From contig CM041197.1 in assembly GCA_023078555.1 (NCBI GenBank), forward strand, positions 10,350,552-10,414,551: 64,000 nt of DNA, read 5' to 3'. Positions within the stretch are counted from its first letter, which is position 1, and each line of letters begins with the position of its first letter. The notes under the pieces are model-generated. The model ran no database searches, was not told the origin of the DNA, and saw nothing but the letters and a program-made list of their open reading frames with translations. Positions 33,625-44,333 of this stretch are shown here, one piece after another. The DNA is from Ulva prolifera (taxonomy: Eukaryota > Chlorophyta > Ulvophyceae > Ulvales > Ulvaceae). A program made the translations under genes and the position numbers.

Positions 33625-36600
33625 ATGGCTGCGCTTCAATGTCCTGGCCGGGGGCTGTCGAACCAGCGTCGCAGCTGTCAACACAGATTTAGGCGGAAGG
33701 AGGCACGCCAAAAGGTCAGACTTCGCTGCAGTGCAGTGGCAGAAGGAGTATCGCAGTCGATTAGAGAGGATCTAGATAAGTTCATTACTTGGGCATGCGC
33801 AAATGGTGCGTCCCGCGTCGGTACCGTGGCTCCCTGGATATGCTAGTTAAGTAGCAATTTCGACGATCGGGCCCCTTCACAAATTTTGTTTTATTTCTGT
33901 GTAAATCTACGCTACAATTGCAGGTGTCGAAGGATTCGGCCAGGAGGGCAGCAATGCCTGCCTGTTCGTCGGATCAGACGGCGAACGTGGCGTGCTAGCT
34001 CAAAGAGACATGCGAAAAGGAAAAATAATTGTTCAGGTATACATCTGTATTCGGATGTGCGTGCGCCAATGAAACGCAGGCCAGATGCCGTAAGGCAACA
34101 ACGCGGTTGCTGATGTGCCAGCTCCTGTCAGAGCTTGCGGCCTCATGGTATATCTCTCAAGCCTTCGCAAAATCACTGAGCTCAGCTGACTGCAGGTTCC
34201 TCTCCGTATAGCCCTTGCTGACCATCCGTTTGACCAGGAGTCAAACAAGCTGCTATCACCAGAGGCACCGTGGTCTGCCCGCCTCGCCTGCCGCCTGTTG
34301 CGAGAAAGCGCAAAAGGAAAGGAGTCTCAATGGCACCCATATATAAAAGTGCTACCGCAAGAAGTGCCGAGCCCCGTGCACTGGCCGTGGTCGCTTCTGA
34401 GCCAGATCAAATACCAGCAAGCGGCCAACCATTGCTTTGAGACCCACTGGGTGATCGAGTCCGCTTTAAACAAGCTCACTGGCGCGGCGATGGGTGGTGA
34501 CCACGAGGAGCTCACGGAGGAGGACAAAGAAGCTTTCCGGTGTGCCATGCTGCACCGCTGTAAATGCCAGAGAACACTTTTCGCCCTCGCCGTCACCATG
34601 TCCACAGCCAGCAGGTGTACCTACCCCTGCTGCCGCCATGAAATCTTCACCATGACACTTGTGGGTTCATGCCCACAGTGTAAGCCCGCGTATGTTCCAC
34701 TGGTTTGTCCCCACCAATATTTCTACTGGCTGCATGGCAGCACCTCCCGGCCTCTGCGCCATGCAACACATGCTCCACGCCGACGCCCACCGCACGTCCG
34801 CACACTTCGCAGCTCAACACATCCGTGTGGCTACAGGTGGGCGTGTGCGCTGGTGCACTCCCGCACGTTTGCGACGGCGGGGCAGGACGGCGGCGTCGGC
34901 GTGCGGGTGATGGTGCCGGTGCTCGACATGTTCAACCACGCCGGCGACGAGGTCCGGAACCTCCTCACCAGCCGCTCGCGGCCGTGCGACAACTGCCGGT
35001 GGCAGGCCGTGGCGCCCGAGAACACGCACGTCGGCGAGTGGGTCATGCAGGTGCCCCCCCCCCTCACCCTTCCACCATCAAACGCCCTCCTCTGGCCGTT
35101 GATGGTGTGAGAGGTTGATGGTGTGCTGTGTATTGGAATCGAGCACGTTGTGCGGTTTCACGGGGGCTTGTGTATGAAGTGATGCATGCTAATGGGAGCC
35201 ATGGTTCGCTGTGACCTGCATCAGTGATCTCTCATGCAGCGACGGTCGCGGTGCTGTGCACCTTCCTGCCTTTGCTGAGGTCGGCCAAAACTCGGACACC
35301 CGAACCAAGCAGCGTTTTGGTGCACACCACACCAGCCTGGCTGCCGCTCGCTGTGGGTAGATTTGGGACACCCCAATGTGCCTGATGCTTACTCAGCTGC
35401 GTGCGTGCCTCGCCGGTCTCATGCATGCACGTTCACTCAATCTCATGCATGCACGTTCACCTCCGGGCTGACTCCGTACAACAAGCACAATCTTGAGCTC
35501 GGTACAACAAAGGCACCTGTTTGCCTGGCGCGGCTGCGCACTCCGTCCCACACTTTCCCACATGCGGTCTCTCAGGCTCACACCCTCTGCGGCATTCCAT
35601 CTACTGCGTCCCAACGCATACAATCTCCCAAGCACAGCGACGGCGCCGGGGCCGTCCCCTCGATGCTACATCACTCCACACACCTTTTCTGAGACCCCGG
35701 CCGAACCCGAATGGCGGAGCATCGGGAGCGCGTGCTCTACATTCCACTCAAGGGCCACGAGTTGCAGCGGACGGGCACTGTCAAACCCGTTCCACGACCT
35801 GCTGCTGTGTGTAGGTGGTCGCGACGACGGACATCCTGGAGGGCGACGAGCTGTGCTTCTCGTACGGCGAGCGCTCGAACGACGACTTCTTCGTGCACTA
35901 CGGCTTCGTGCCGCTGCGCAACCCCCGCGACGAGGTCATCCTGTTTGAGAGCGTCGAGAGCGCGGTCGACTGGTACGCGCTCGAGAGTGGCCTGCCCGTC
36001 GGCGTCGGCGGCAGCAGCGGCGACGAGGAGGCCGACAAGGAGGTCCTCGTGCGCGACCTCCGCCGCATTGGTGCGCCCGCGCCACGTCTCCGTGTCCGTG
36101 TTCTGTGTTGTGAGTCAACCTGCCACTAAAGCCGCACTATATATGCATCCCGTCTTCATCAATGAACAGTTGACCCTCCGGGGCTGACGCGGTGAGCTCA
36201 ACGTTCTCGCCGTTTTTTGAGAGGTCCAGGTGTCTCAGTTGCTCAGGTCTTGAGTGCTCAGCCGGCCAACCCTCTGTACCTGTGCCCCAGGCTGCTGCCG
36301 ACCCTGTCCATGTTTGCACTGCCCAACATGTTCTGTGTCCGTGTCCGTGTTCTGTGTCCGCGCCCGCGCCCACGCCACGTCTCTGTCTCTGTGTCCGTGT
36401 TCTATGTTGTGAGTCAGGCTGCCACTGAAGTAGCATTATATATGCATCCCGTTTTCATCAATGAACAGTTGAGCCTCCGGGGCTGACGCGGTGAGCTCAA
36501 CGTTCTCGCCATTTTTTAGAGGTCCAGGTGTCTCAGTTGCTCAGGCCTCGAGTCCTTAGCTGGCCAACCCTCTGTACCTGTGCCCCAGGCTGCTGTCGAC

Positions 36601-39600
36601 CCTGTCCGTGTTTGCACCCTGCCCGACGTCATCTCGCAACTTTCTTTCTCTTGGGTGTACCTCCGTCAGAGCAGTGTGCCGCTCCGTCGAGGTGCCCAGG
36701 AGCTGTTCCATGTGTCCAACGGCAGGTACTTTGTTATCCGGCATGCGATCCGGTCAGTGGAATTGGAATCATGTTGGCAGTGTTCCACCGCATGCAAGGC
36801 AGCGCGGGTGCCTGAGCGGTCAAAGCAAGGAACGTATGACACTGGCACCAAGACCGTGATGTTTTGAATCAGTTCCTCAACGAATGGCCACAAGCCATGC
36901 ATGTAGCCTGTGACCGAAGAGCTCATTGCAGTCCACGCAGCAAGCTGGCGAGGCATGCCATTCGCCTGCTCCTCGGGGGCACACAGTCCCGTGCCTGCCT
37001 GCATTACATGCTTGCTCTCGCTCGGGTGTTCGGTGTTGTTGCTAATGGTTTTATCTCATGCACTGCACCCGTGGTGCTCCCTGCAGCCTCGCCTTTGTCT
37101 CGTAACACAGGCATGCATATGCGCGCGTGTCTGCACTGGTGTCTCTTGACCGGCACTGGTGATGCGATGTAGCCGCCGACGCGAAGCGCGCGATGGAGAA
37201 CCGCCTCTCGGAGGAGGGCGTCTGGGAGACGCAGAACCCCGGAGCGACCCTCGGCCCGAACGACCCGCGCCGCCTCGCCGTCCGCGCCGGCTGCTTCGTC
37301 ACGCCGGAGCTGCTGTCGATGTTTGCGTCGGTGGCCGGGGGGCGCCGCGCATACGCCGAGGCGGCGGTGGCGCGGCGCGCGTGGAGCCTGCTGCGCGACT
37401 GGGGCGGCGAGGGCCTGCGGCAAGACCTCGCGCTGCTGGCCGTGCACAGCGAGCAGCACGGCCGCGGCGACTTGGGGGAGGACAGCGAGCAGCGCTTCTG
37501 GGAGTTCCTGCTCGTGCACTACCATGAGGTGCGTGCTTGTGGTGTGGGGTGGCATGTGTGTGGCGGCGTGCAGAGGTCCGGAGTGGTGTAGGGGTGTCGC
37601 TGAGTTGCTATGACGTACGTATGTAGTGACAACGGACAGAGGCCGGGCATGGAGCCGTTTCTCGGAGTCCACTCGCAAATCCACGCACTCGTTCATGGCA
37701 CTAGGCCGGGCAATGTACATATGTATGCATGCACGGCTGCAGCATTTCGTGGTTGCAAAGCCATGTACGTAGGGACATTGACAACTCTGGTGTTGGGTTT
37801 GGTTGGTTTGAGGCAGCAGGTGCACTTCACGGCCGGCGCTGCGCGTGCTCACCTCTTGTCGCCTGATCGAATGGGGCGATACCCGATCCGCGCCGTGTTG
37901 TGGTTTTTTGCACGTGCCTGCATGCAATCGACGGGCGGTGGCGTGGGTGTTGTGGCCAAGCACACGCGCGCTTTGGGGAATCGTAACGGCCGTACGTGAC
38001 CACCTCGCTTAGTACAGGAGGAGGCCCTGTGAGTTGCGTACGGTCGTCTGAGGGGGGTTTCCAGGTGGTTTACCCCTTCGGCAAATGTGGTCCCGTTAAT
38101 TCGGAGTTGTCAATGTCCAATAGGATACGGCTCAGTAAATTCAGATTTGCTTTACTTGACTTTACACGTGCGTCTATGTATGTGGGCTCTTGCTTGTTGT
38201 ACTTGTGCACACGCTGCCATTGCTGCCATTGTTCGGCATGAATCTCTTCGGTTCTACCACGTACACATCTGCATGCATGCCCCCCCGGGAGGGGAACCCG
38301 TTCATATGCCTGGTGGTGCTGCATACAGAACATGGCATGACGGCTGCATCCACCATGCACTTGCCTGCACCAGTGTATGGCATCTTGCATCTTGCATGAT
38401 TGTCCGCTTCGTTTGGGGCACCACACGTCCGCATCCACATGCCTGTTCATGCATCACCTGCCGCGTTTTGGTCGACACATCTCCGCATCCCCATGCCCCA
38501 TAGGTGCAGTCACGTCTGCAACCTTGAGCCTGCCCATTGAAGCCTGTCATGAGTCAGGGCTGCCCTGTGCGCTGTGCTGAACAAGGCAGCTGCTGCTGAA
38601 AGGTGTATCATAAGAGGGCCTGCATTGTGATGTTCCCCACGTTGAGGCTGGCTGAGGCTGGCAGCGAGGGCATGAGGGCTCTGCATGAGCACTCACGAGG
38701 TGAGCTTGCTGAGTAGCCACCTGGAAAGTCCATGCATTCATTGCATCTGCGGACAAACCTGAAATCACTCCCAGTGGCATCCCCTTCAGCACCACAGTTG
38801 CATCTGGCCGACTGCGGGCGGACTGCGAACTACTGCGAACTACGATCGCATGGTCATGCGAGTGGTATTGGACATCCATGCAGCTGAGCCACAGGTAAAA
38901 AAGTAAAAGTAAAGCAAAAGTAAATCTGAATTTACTGAGCTGTATCCTGTTGGACATTGACAACTCCGAGTTAACGGGACCACATATGCTGAAGGAGTGG
39001 ACCACTTGGAAACCCCCCTCAGGCGACCGTACGCAACTCACAGGGCCTCAGCGTGTGCTAGGCGAGGTGGTCACGCACGGCCGTTTTGATGGTTCATGGT
39101 ACATACAGGTGGCACATGCATGGTGCCATCTCTGCAAGCCAGGGACACTGCCGAGAGGTGGTTTTTTTTTGTTGGGCTGACACACCGGCGAGATGACTTC
39201 ATTAAATGAATGTTCATTCGTGCATGGGCATGTTGGTTGTCATGCGGGAGTGCCTAACCAGAGTCTGGGGTGCCCTGATGCCTCCATCTGCACAAGCAGC
39301 TCTGCACAACCCATGTGTCACAGAGAGTCGACTGCCTCTAAAGTCATCGCTGCTGTTCAACCTGCTCATGTGTGGTTTCTGCACAGCTTCCATCGCCATG
39401 GAAGTTGCCCTGGTCTATGCCATCTGCACAACCTGAATAAGCTTGCTGACATATGTTGACCACCTGATGCTGGCTAGCCTGCAGACAACGTGGTCAGCAT
39501 GCTGCATGGGCAACAACGTGGTCAGCATGCTGCGTTCCGACTCGAGTCTGCTTGTCTTCTGCTGTTGACCATGAGATGCTTGTTCTCTGCTGTACATCAT

Positions 39601-42457
39601 GAGATGCTGTGAACCATGTTGATGTGAGAAATGAGCATCCAAGCCACCAGCCCAGGCAGCTATACCAGCTGTCCTGTCCATGACTGATGTCCTCCTTGTG
39701 GAGCACCTCTTCTGTGCTGCAGTCCTGCTGGTTTGCTTCACAGCGTGGACATACTTGCCCACATCACATCCATATATGCCACCTCCAGCAATGCGTACCA
39801 TTGCCACTGGTGCGGCCTTGCTAGCTGTGGCCCCAGGCTACATTACGCAGAGCTCAGAAGCTGGTGATGCACAAACCTGCGGTCAGTTCACAAGCATTCA
39901 CAAGCATGCCCACGCCAGTGCGCAGTGCTTGTGCCGATGCAGGATGCAGAAATGTGAGCCTGATGCTGCTGCATCGGAGCAAGCCAGTATGCATGACCAA
40001 GCTTTCCGCTCTGGAGCAGGTCATCTGCCTCCTGCCAGCCCTACAGGCAAAGCACATGACCTCTCATGCCTGCTTCTACACTAGTGTTGGATCGCGATGC
40101 AGCGTTTCTGGGGCTACCACCCAGATATTAGACCTGCATGTTCGGAATTGTTCTATGTGATCGGGCACGATGACCCAAAACTGGTCTACACCAACACCAT
40201 GTAGAGCACATGTCAAAGCCAGCTCTCACAGAGCTTCAATGAGGGCATCAGGGAGGGCGCCCTCCTCAGATCCTCCATAGATCTCGTCACCCAGCTTACA
40301 CAGAGCAATGTGTCACACACTTGGTTCTCTTGGATGATGCTCGAGGCAGTAATCGCCCCATGCAGCCAGTCAGTTTCCTATAATCTAATCTCAACTCATC
40401 GATTTGATCAGATCACCAACTAATTCCAAAGCTGTGAGAGCGCTCCCACCACCACACTGCCACTCACACTGCTACCCACCGCCACGCTGCTACCACTTCC
40501 ACTCCCCCACCCCCACCGCTGCTGCTGCTCCCTGCTCCCACTCCCACGTGGCTGCATTGTGTGATGATGATGTCACAGAAGGCTCCCGGGTGTCATCTGA
40601 GGCGAGTGAACCATACTCTCCCGGAGGAAGCTGCGTAACAGCTGCTGGTGCATGATCCTGTGCCTGTGTCACTTAAGTGTCTTGTGCAAGGGTCAGTGTC
40701 TGCAGACACTGACTCCCCAGCGTCATGACAAAGGAAAGTAAATTTGAATTTACTGAGCCGTATCCGATTGGACATTGACAACTCCAAGTTACTGGGCCAC
40801 ATGTGCTGAAGGGGTAAACCACCTGGAAACCCCCCTTCAGACGACCGTACGCAAGTCACAGGGCCTCCTCCTGTGCTAAGCGAGGTGGTCACGTACGGCC
40901 GTTTCGATTCCCCAAAGCGCACGCAAAATTACTCTAGCGGCTCATGCATAGCAGGTGTGTGCTACAGCAGTGCCCCCCGCCTCTCTGCCTTCTTCCTTGT
41001 AGCCTCGCAGCACAGCAGCAGGTGTTCCTGGCAACACGATGCATGTCCGCAGCGCCTGCCCGCCCTTTCACCTTGGGCCGCGGTGGCCGCGTCCGTCCGT
41101 GGATGCCCTGGCGGACCACCGCATCGATCACAGACGCTTGTGCAAGGTAAGTGCGAAATAGACAGCAACAATGGTGGGTGGTTGTGTTCTCGCGCAGCTG
41201 CCTGGTGCCGCGGTTCTGCCCGCTTCTGCCCCATTTATCCTTGTAGTTATCCTTGTAGTTATCCTTGTAACACACAGCCACATGCACCGTACGTCCCTCA
41301 CACAGGCCTCCCTGATGTGAGCACCGGGCACAAGTCATACTCCCACCGCCTGTCTGGGGACCTGCCCTGTGATCCCTACGGCCAAACCGGCCGTAGCAGG
41401 CCGTAACCGCCCGCAGCCGCCCGTAGCCACCCGAAGCCAGCGGCACAGCACCATCCAGGCTGCAACCGAGCCGCCACCTGCTGACCCACATGCTGCTGAC
41501 ACTGTACGGCACCCTCGCCTCTGCCGCTCCCACTTCGCGCCACCTCAGAAGTCGTGATGGTCCCGGCTAGCAATCAGCGCCCACAGCCGCCACTGGTGTC
41601 ACTGCTGTCATGCGTCCGGCGGAACACGCCTAGCAGCCTCTGTGCCTTTGTGCTTGTGCCGCGTAGGCGTGGCAGCTGACCCATGCACGCAATGCCCCAT
41701 GACCTTTCTCCATGCAGCCTGTGATGACCCCCCCCTACGTAGTTGCCCCTCCACACGTCCTCGTCCGCTACAGTATATGCATGCACCATATTTGCACACC
41801 CCATCGCAACGGTAAACGCACCGGTGGTCACATCCACGATCGCCGCATCTCTCCCATGCCACGCCTGGCCCGATTGCATTGTGTCCACGTCGTGCTAGTG
41901 CCCTCGTCCTCGGCCGCGCTCCCGCAGAGCAGCCCCGAGGCGCCTGACGCATACGTTGGGTGTTGACCTGAATGCACCACCCCCGCAGGTTCACCTGTCA
42001 CCTGATGAGGATAGGATGTGTATGCATCGCGGCACTTCATCGGCGGCTCGCACACTCTCACGCTGCCACTCCCACTAGCACACCGCCACCCCCACAGTAT
42101 CGTGGGATGCGTATACATCGTGGCACTTGAGCGGCAGCACAAACACACACACTCTCTGTTGTAACGTGTGCTCCCTCCGGCATGCAGGCGATCCCACGCT
42201 TCTGCGCCGAGAACGAGATCGACCTCGACCCGAAGGTCGAGCGGCTGCAGAAGCTGGCGGTGGCCGACACCTCGGCGCCGGAGCTCGTACAGGCCTACAT
42301 GCGCTCCGCCGGCGACTCGAGCGTGCGGCCGGTGTCGCAGGAGGAGTACCTCGTGCACACGCTGCAGGCCTACAAGCGCATGATCCTCTGGGACGTGCTG
42401 CTCGCCGGCAAGGGCCTCGCACTCGACATCGCGCCGCTCGGCAGCATGCGCGTGTGA
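33625..42457 (+). CDS. SET-domain lysine methyltransferase, Rubisco-LSMT/SETD type, probably plastid-targeted
   Basis: Exons 33625-33805, 33924-34036, 34196-34539, 34837-35050, 35815-36070, 37173-37528 and 42188-42457 join in phase to 577 aa. The start at 33625 gives a basic, Arg-rich transit-like leader (MAALQCPGRG...). SET features: the N-terminal GVEGFGQEGS...RGVLAQRDMRKG stretch (like the family's G-RG-v-A-rDI), WACALVHSRTF, VPVLDMFNHAG and the catalytic GDELCFSYGERSNDDFFVHYGF. The remainder resembles the Rubisco-substrate-binding C-terminal domain. LSMT-type enzymes trimethylate lysines of plastid proteins such as the Rubisco large subunit or aldolases; the substrate here is unknown. Exons 5 and 6 use TAG acceptors. 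The last exon is separated by a 4.66 kb repeat-rich intron. Its phase fits and it ends in a stop, but its membership is less certain than the rest. Confidence 0.88.
36098..36620. repeat. Tandem duplication (period 299 bp) in SET-gene intron 5
   Basis: Two copies of about 225 bp, one starting near 36098 and one near 36397. They share GTTGTGAGTCA, ATATATGCATCCCGT, CATCAATGAACAGTTGA, CGGGGCTGACGCGGTGAGC and CCAACCCTCTGTACCTGTGC. Confidence 0.85.
37967..38157 (+). repeat. Dispersed repeat family R2, near full-length copy
   Basis: About 190 bp from GCGCGCTTTGGGGAATCG through ACGGCCGTACGTGACCACC, CCTGTGAGTTGCGTACG, GGGGGTTTCCAGGTGG and GGAGTTGTCAATGTCCAATA to AATTCAGATTTGC. It has no coding capacity and no obvious inverted termini. 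It lies in the last intron of the SET gene. Confidence 0.8.
38911..39094 (-). repeat. Dispersed repeat family R2, inverted copy
   Basis: Reverse-complement copy of 37967-38157, beginning AAGCAAAAGTAAATCTGAAT and passing through TTGACAACTCCGAGTTAACG, GGAAACCCCCCTCAGGCGAC and AGGTGGTCACGCACGGCCG. Same intron, about 0.8 kb from the plus-oriented copy. Confidence 0.8.
40084..40181 (+). mobile_element. M1 MITE-like copy in the SET-gene intron
   Basis: Starts GTGTTGGATC and ends GACCCAAAAC. The interior has GGGGCTACCACCCAGA, TTCGGAATTGTTCTATGTGA and TCGGGCACGA. 98 bp, with slightly diverged terminal inverted repeats. Confidence 0.75.
40729..40930 (-). repeat. Dispersed repeat family R2, second inverted copy
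   Basis: Reverse-complement copy including both ends, from AAGTAAATTTGAATTTACTG to CGATTCCCCAAAGCGCACGC. It resembles 37967-38157 closely, including the outer CTTTGGGGAATCG end, and defines the repeat's boundary. Confidence 0.82.
41235..41270. repeat. 12-bp tandem repeat, three units
   Basis: TTATCCTTGTAG is repeated three times; the last unit ends in A. It lies in the last intron of the SET gene. Confidence 0.85.
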
Positions 42458-44333
42458 TGCATGCGGCCCATGCGTGTGCGGCGTCGCGCCGCTCCTCATG
42501 GCGTGCGCGTGATGCATGTTTGTGACGTATGTGTGAGCTGCGGCCGGGGAGCAAAGGCACCAAACACCAGAGTGGTTGGAGCGAATGTGGCTGTGGGATG
42601 TGCATGCACCCCATGCACACGCACAACCGCGATCTTGCAGTGCGATCGTGCCCTGTGTGACCTGGAGAGAGAGAAAGGGCTGCAGTGCTGATTGCGCCAC
42701 CGGCCGGTGTGGATCGATGATGCTGCGGAGCATGGTGGCGCGACTGCACTCACTGATTCTACACGGTTCATGGGTTCATGGGTGCGGCCGTGTGAGAAGC
42801 AGGTGCGCAGAGGGAAAGAGTGCAGCATGTGCGTGCGAGGCGCGCGGCGGCGTAGACCGGGCGCCCGGGATTGCTGCTTTGTTGCGTTGGCCACTGGCAC
42901 GGGCTGGGACCGGGGGGCTGAGGGGCGCTCTGGCGCGCTGCTGCTTGGCTGAGGGGCGCTCTGGTGCGCAGTGCTGGGGCGCGGACGATGTAACCTGGTC
43001 CTAAACTGGGGCAACAACTTTCAGAGCTATGTGGACCTGCCGTGTCAACTATGGGCGATGCTGTGCCGCCCGCAGCACCAGCCGCTCGCTTTTTTACTTG
43101 CACACTGGCCTCACCTGCTTCACGACCCATAAACACCTCGTGAACGGGATTTGTGGACTTAAAAACGATGGCTTTGCTGGCTGCCTCGTGCACCGGCATC
43201 GAAAGATGCATGCTGAAGCGCTGCCGTGAGTCGTAGGCCATGCACACCTGCACTGGCCTTGGCACCAGCGACGTGAGTCTACAGTGCCAAAAGCGAAAGG
43301 ATGGGTTGCTGCCTTGTATTCATGACACGTTGCTGTCATCCTGCAGCTGAGTGGGGCCCACTCGCGCACCACGATTGCGGGGGGAGGGTTGTTTCGCCAC
43401 ATGTGGTTGTGCCGGGTTTGTGCACAGTGGTAGTGGTGTCGGGCTTTGACATGGGGTTGTCTGCATGTCGGGGCTGTGCTGATGAGGGTTGTTGGCGGTG
43501 TACATGTGGCGTCTGGCAGAGGCCTGAAGACATGTATGCACCTCCGCCTTGGACTTCTGGGGCACTTGTGACACTCACAATCGCCACCACAGCCACCGCC
43601 CCCCGCTGCGCCCACCCGCGCAAAAATTCGTGCAGCTTGCCAATTGCCTCATGAGGCATATCACACGATAGCCACGGCCGCGGCCAGCTTCGCAGTTCGC
43701 CAGCCAGTCGTCTGAGCGGATATCGTGATTGCTGGAGCCACACGATCAAACTTACGGGACCGTCTTGCTGACGTGGTGTACCTTGGCGGTTTAAACCACC
43801 GTGTCTGACTACTAGCCGTGTCTGCACCGCTGGGGCTCAAAACGCATTGTCCTGTTGCTGCCCTTCCCGGCCGGCGAGAACGTCCAGCGCAGCGATGTGA
43901 GAGTGCACAGATTCACATGAAATGCAGATCAAGTACTGCTGTTATTGTGGAACTGGCAAGTCCACGGCAGCAGTGGCGTTCTGATTACGATGCGCGGGCG
44001 CCTGTAGATCGCGCTTCTCGTTGTGGCTGCAGGTGCCCAGACCAGGACTTGGCCACCGCTTCGACAGGGCACGCCATGAGCAACCGTGCGCGTGGGGCGA
44101 CAAGAGGCCTGCCAAAGCGGAAGACGGCTCTACGACCATGTGCCACAGTTGTTCCTGTACTAGACCTTTCGTAACTCTGCGCCTTTGCATGTGTTGAGTA
44201 TGGCAATGTCGTTGTCAACCTGCGAGCAGTAGAAGCAAACTCGGGCTCCATGTGAACACCCGCATGAGATTCAATCGCATGACCAGCTTGTGGAAGTTAG
44301 GTTTGCGGTGATTGTTCCTCGCACGTTTTTGAG
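42458..44333. other. Intergenic region, no recognised gene
   Basis: 1.9 kb between two plus-strand genes. Several frames of 130-170 codons on both strands overlap each other and lack recognisable motifs. A short direct repeat, GGCTGAGGGGCGCTCTGG, occurs twice near 42917-42970. The promoter of the downstream membrane-protein gene should lie here. Confidence 0.5.

Noticed and set aside
37193-37591. Separate short gene starting at 37193
   Set aside because: It continues in phase from SET exon 5 through a TAG acceptor at 37172 and fits the C-terminal domain of that protein.
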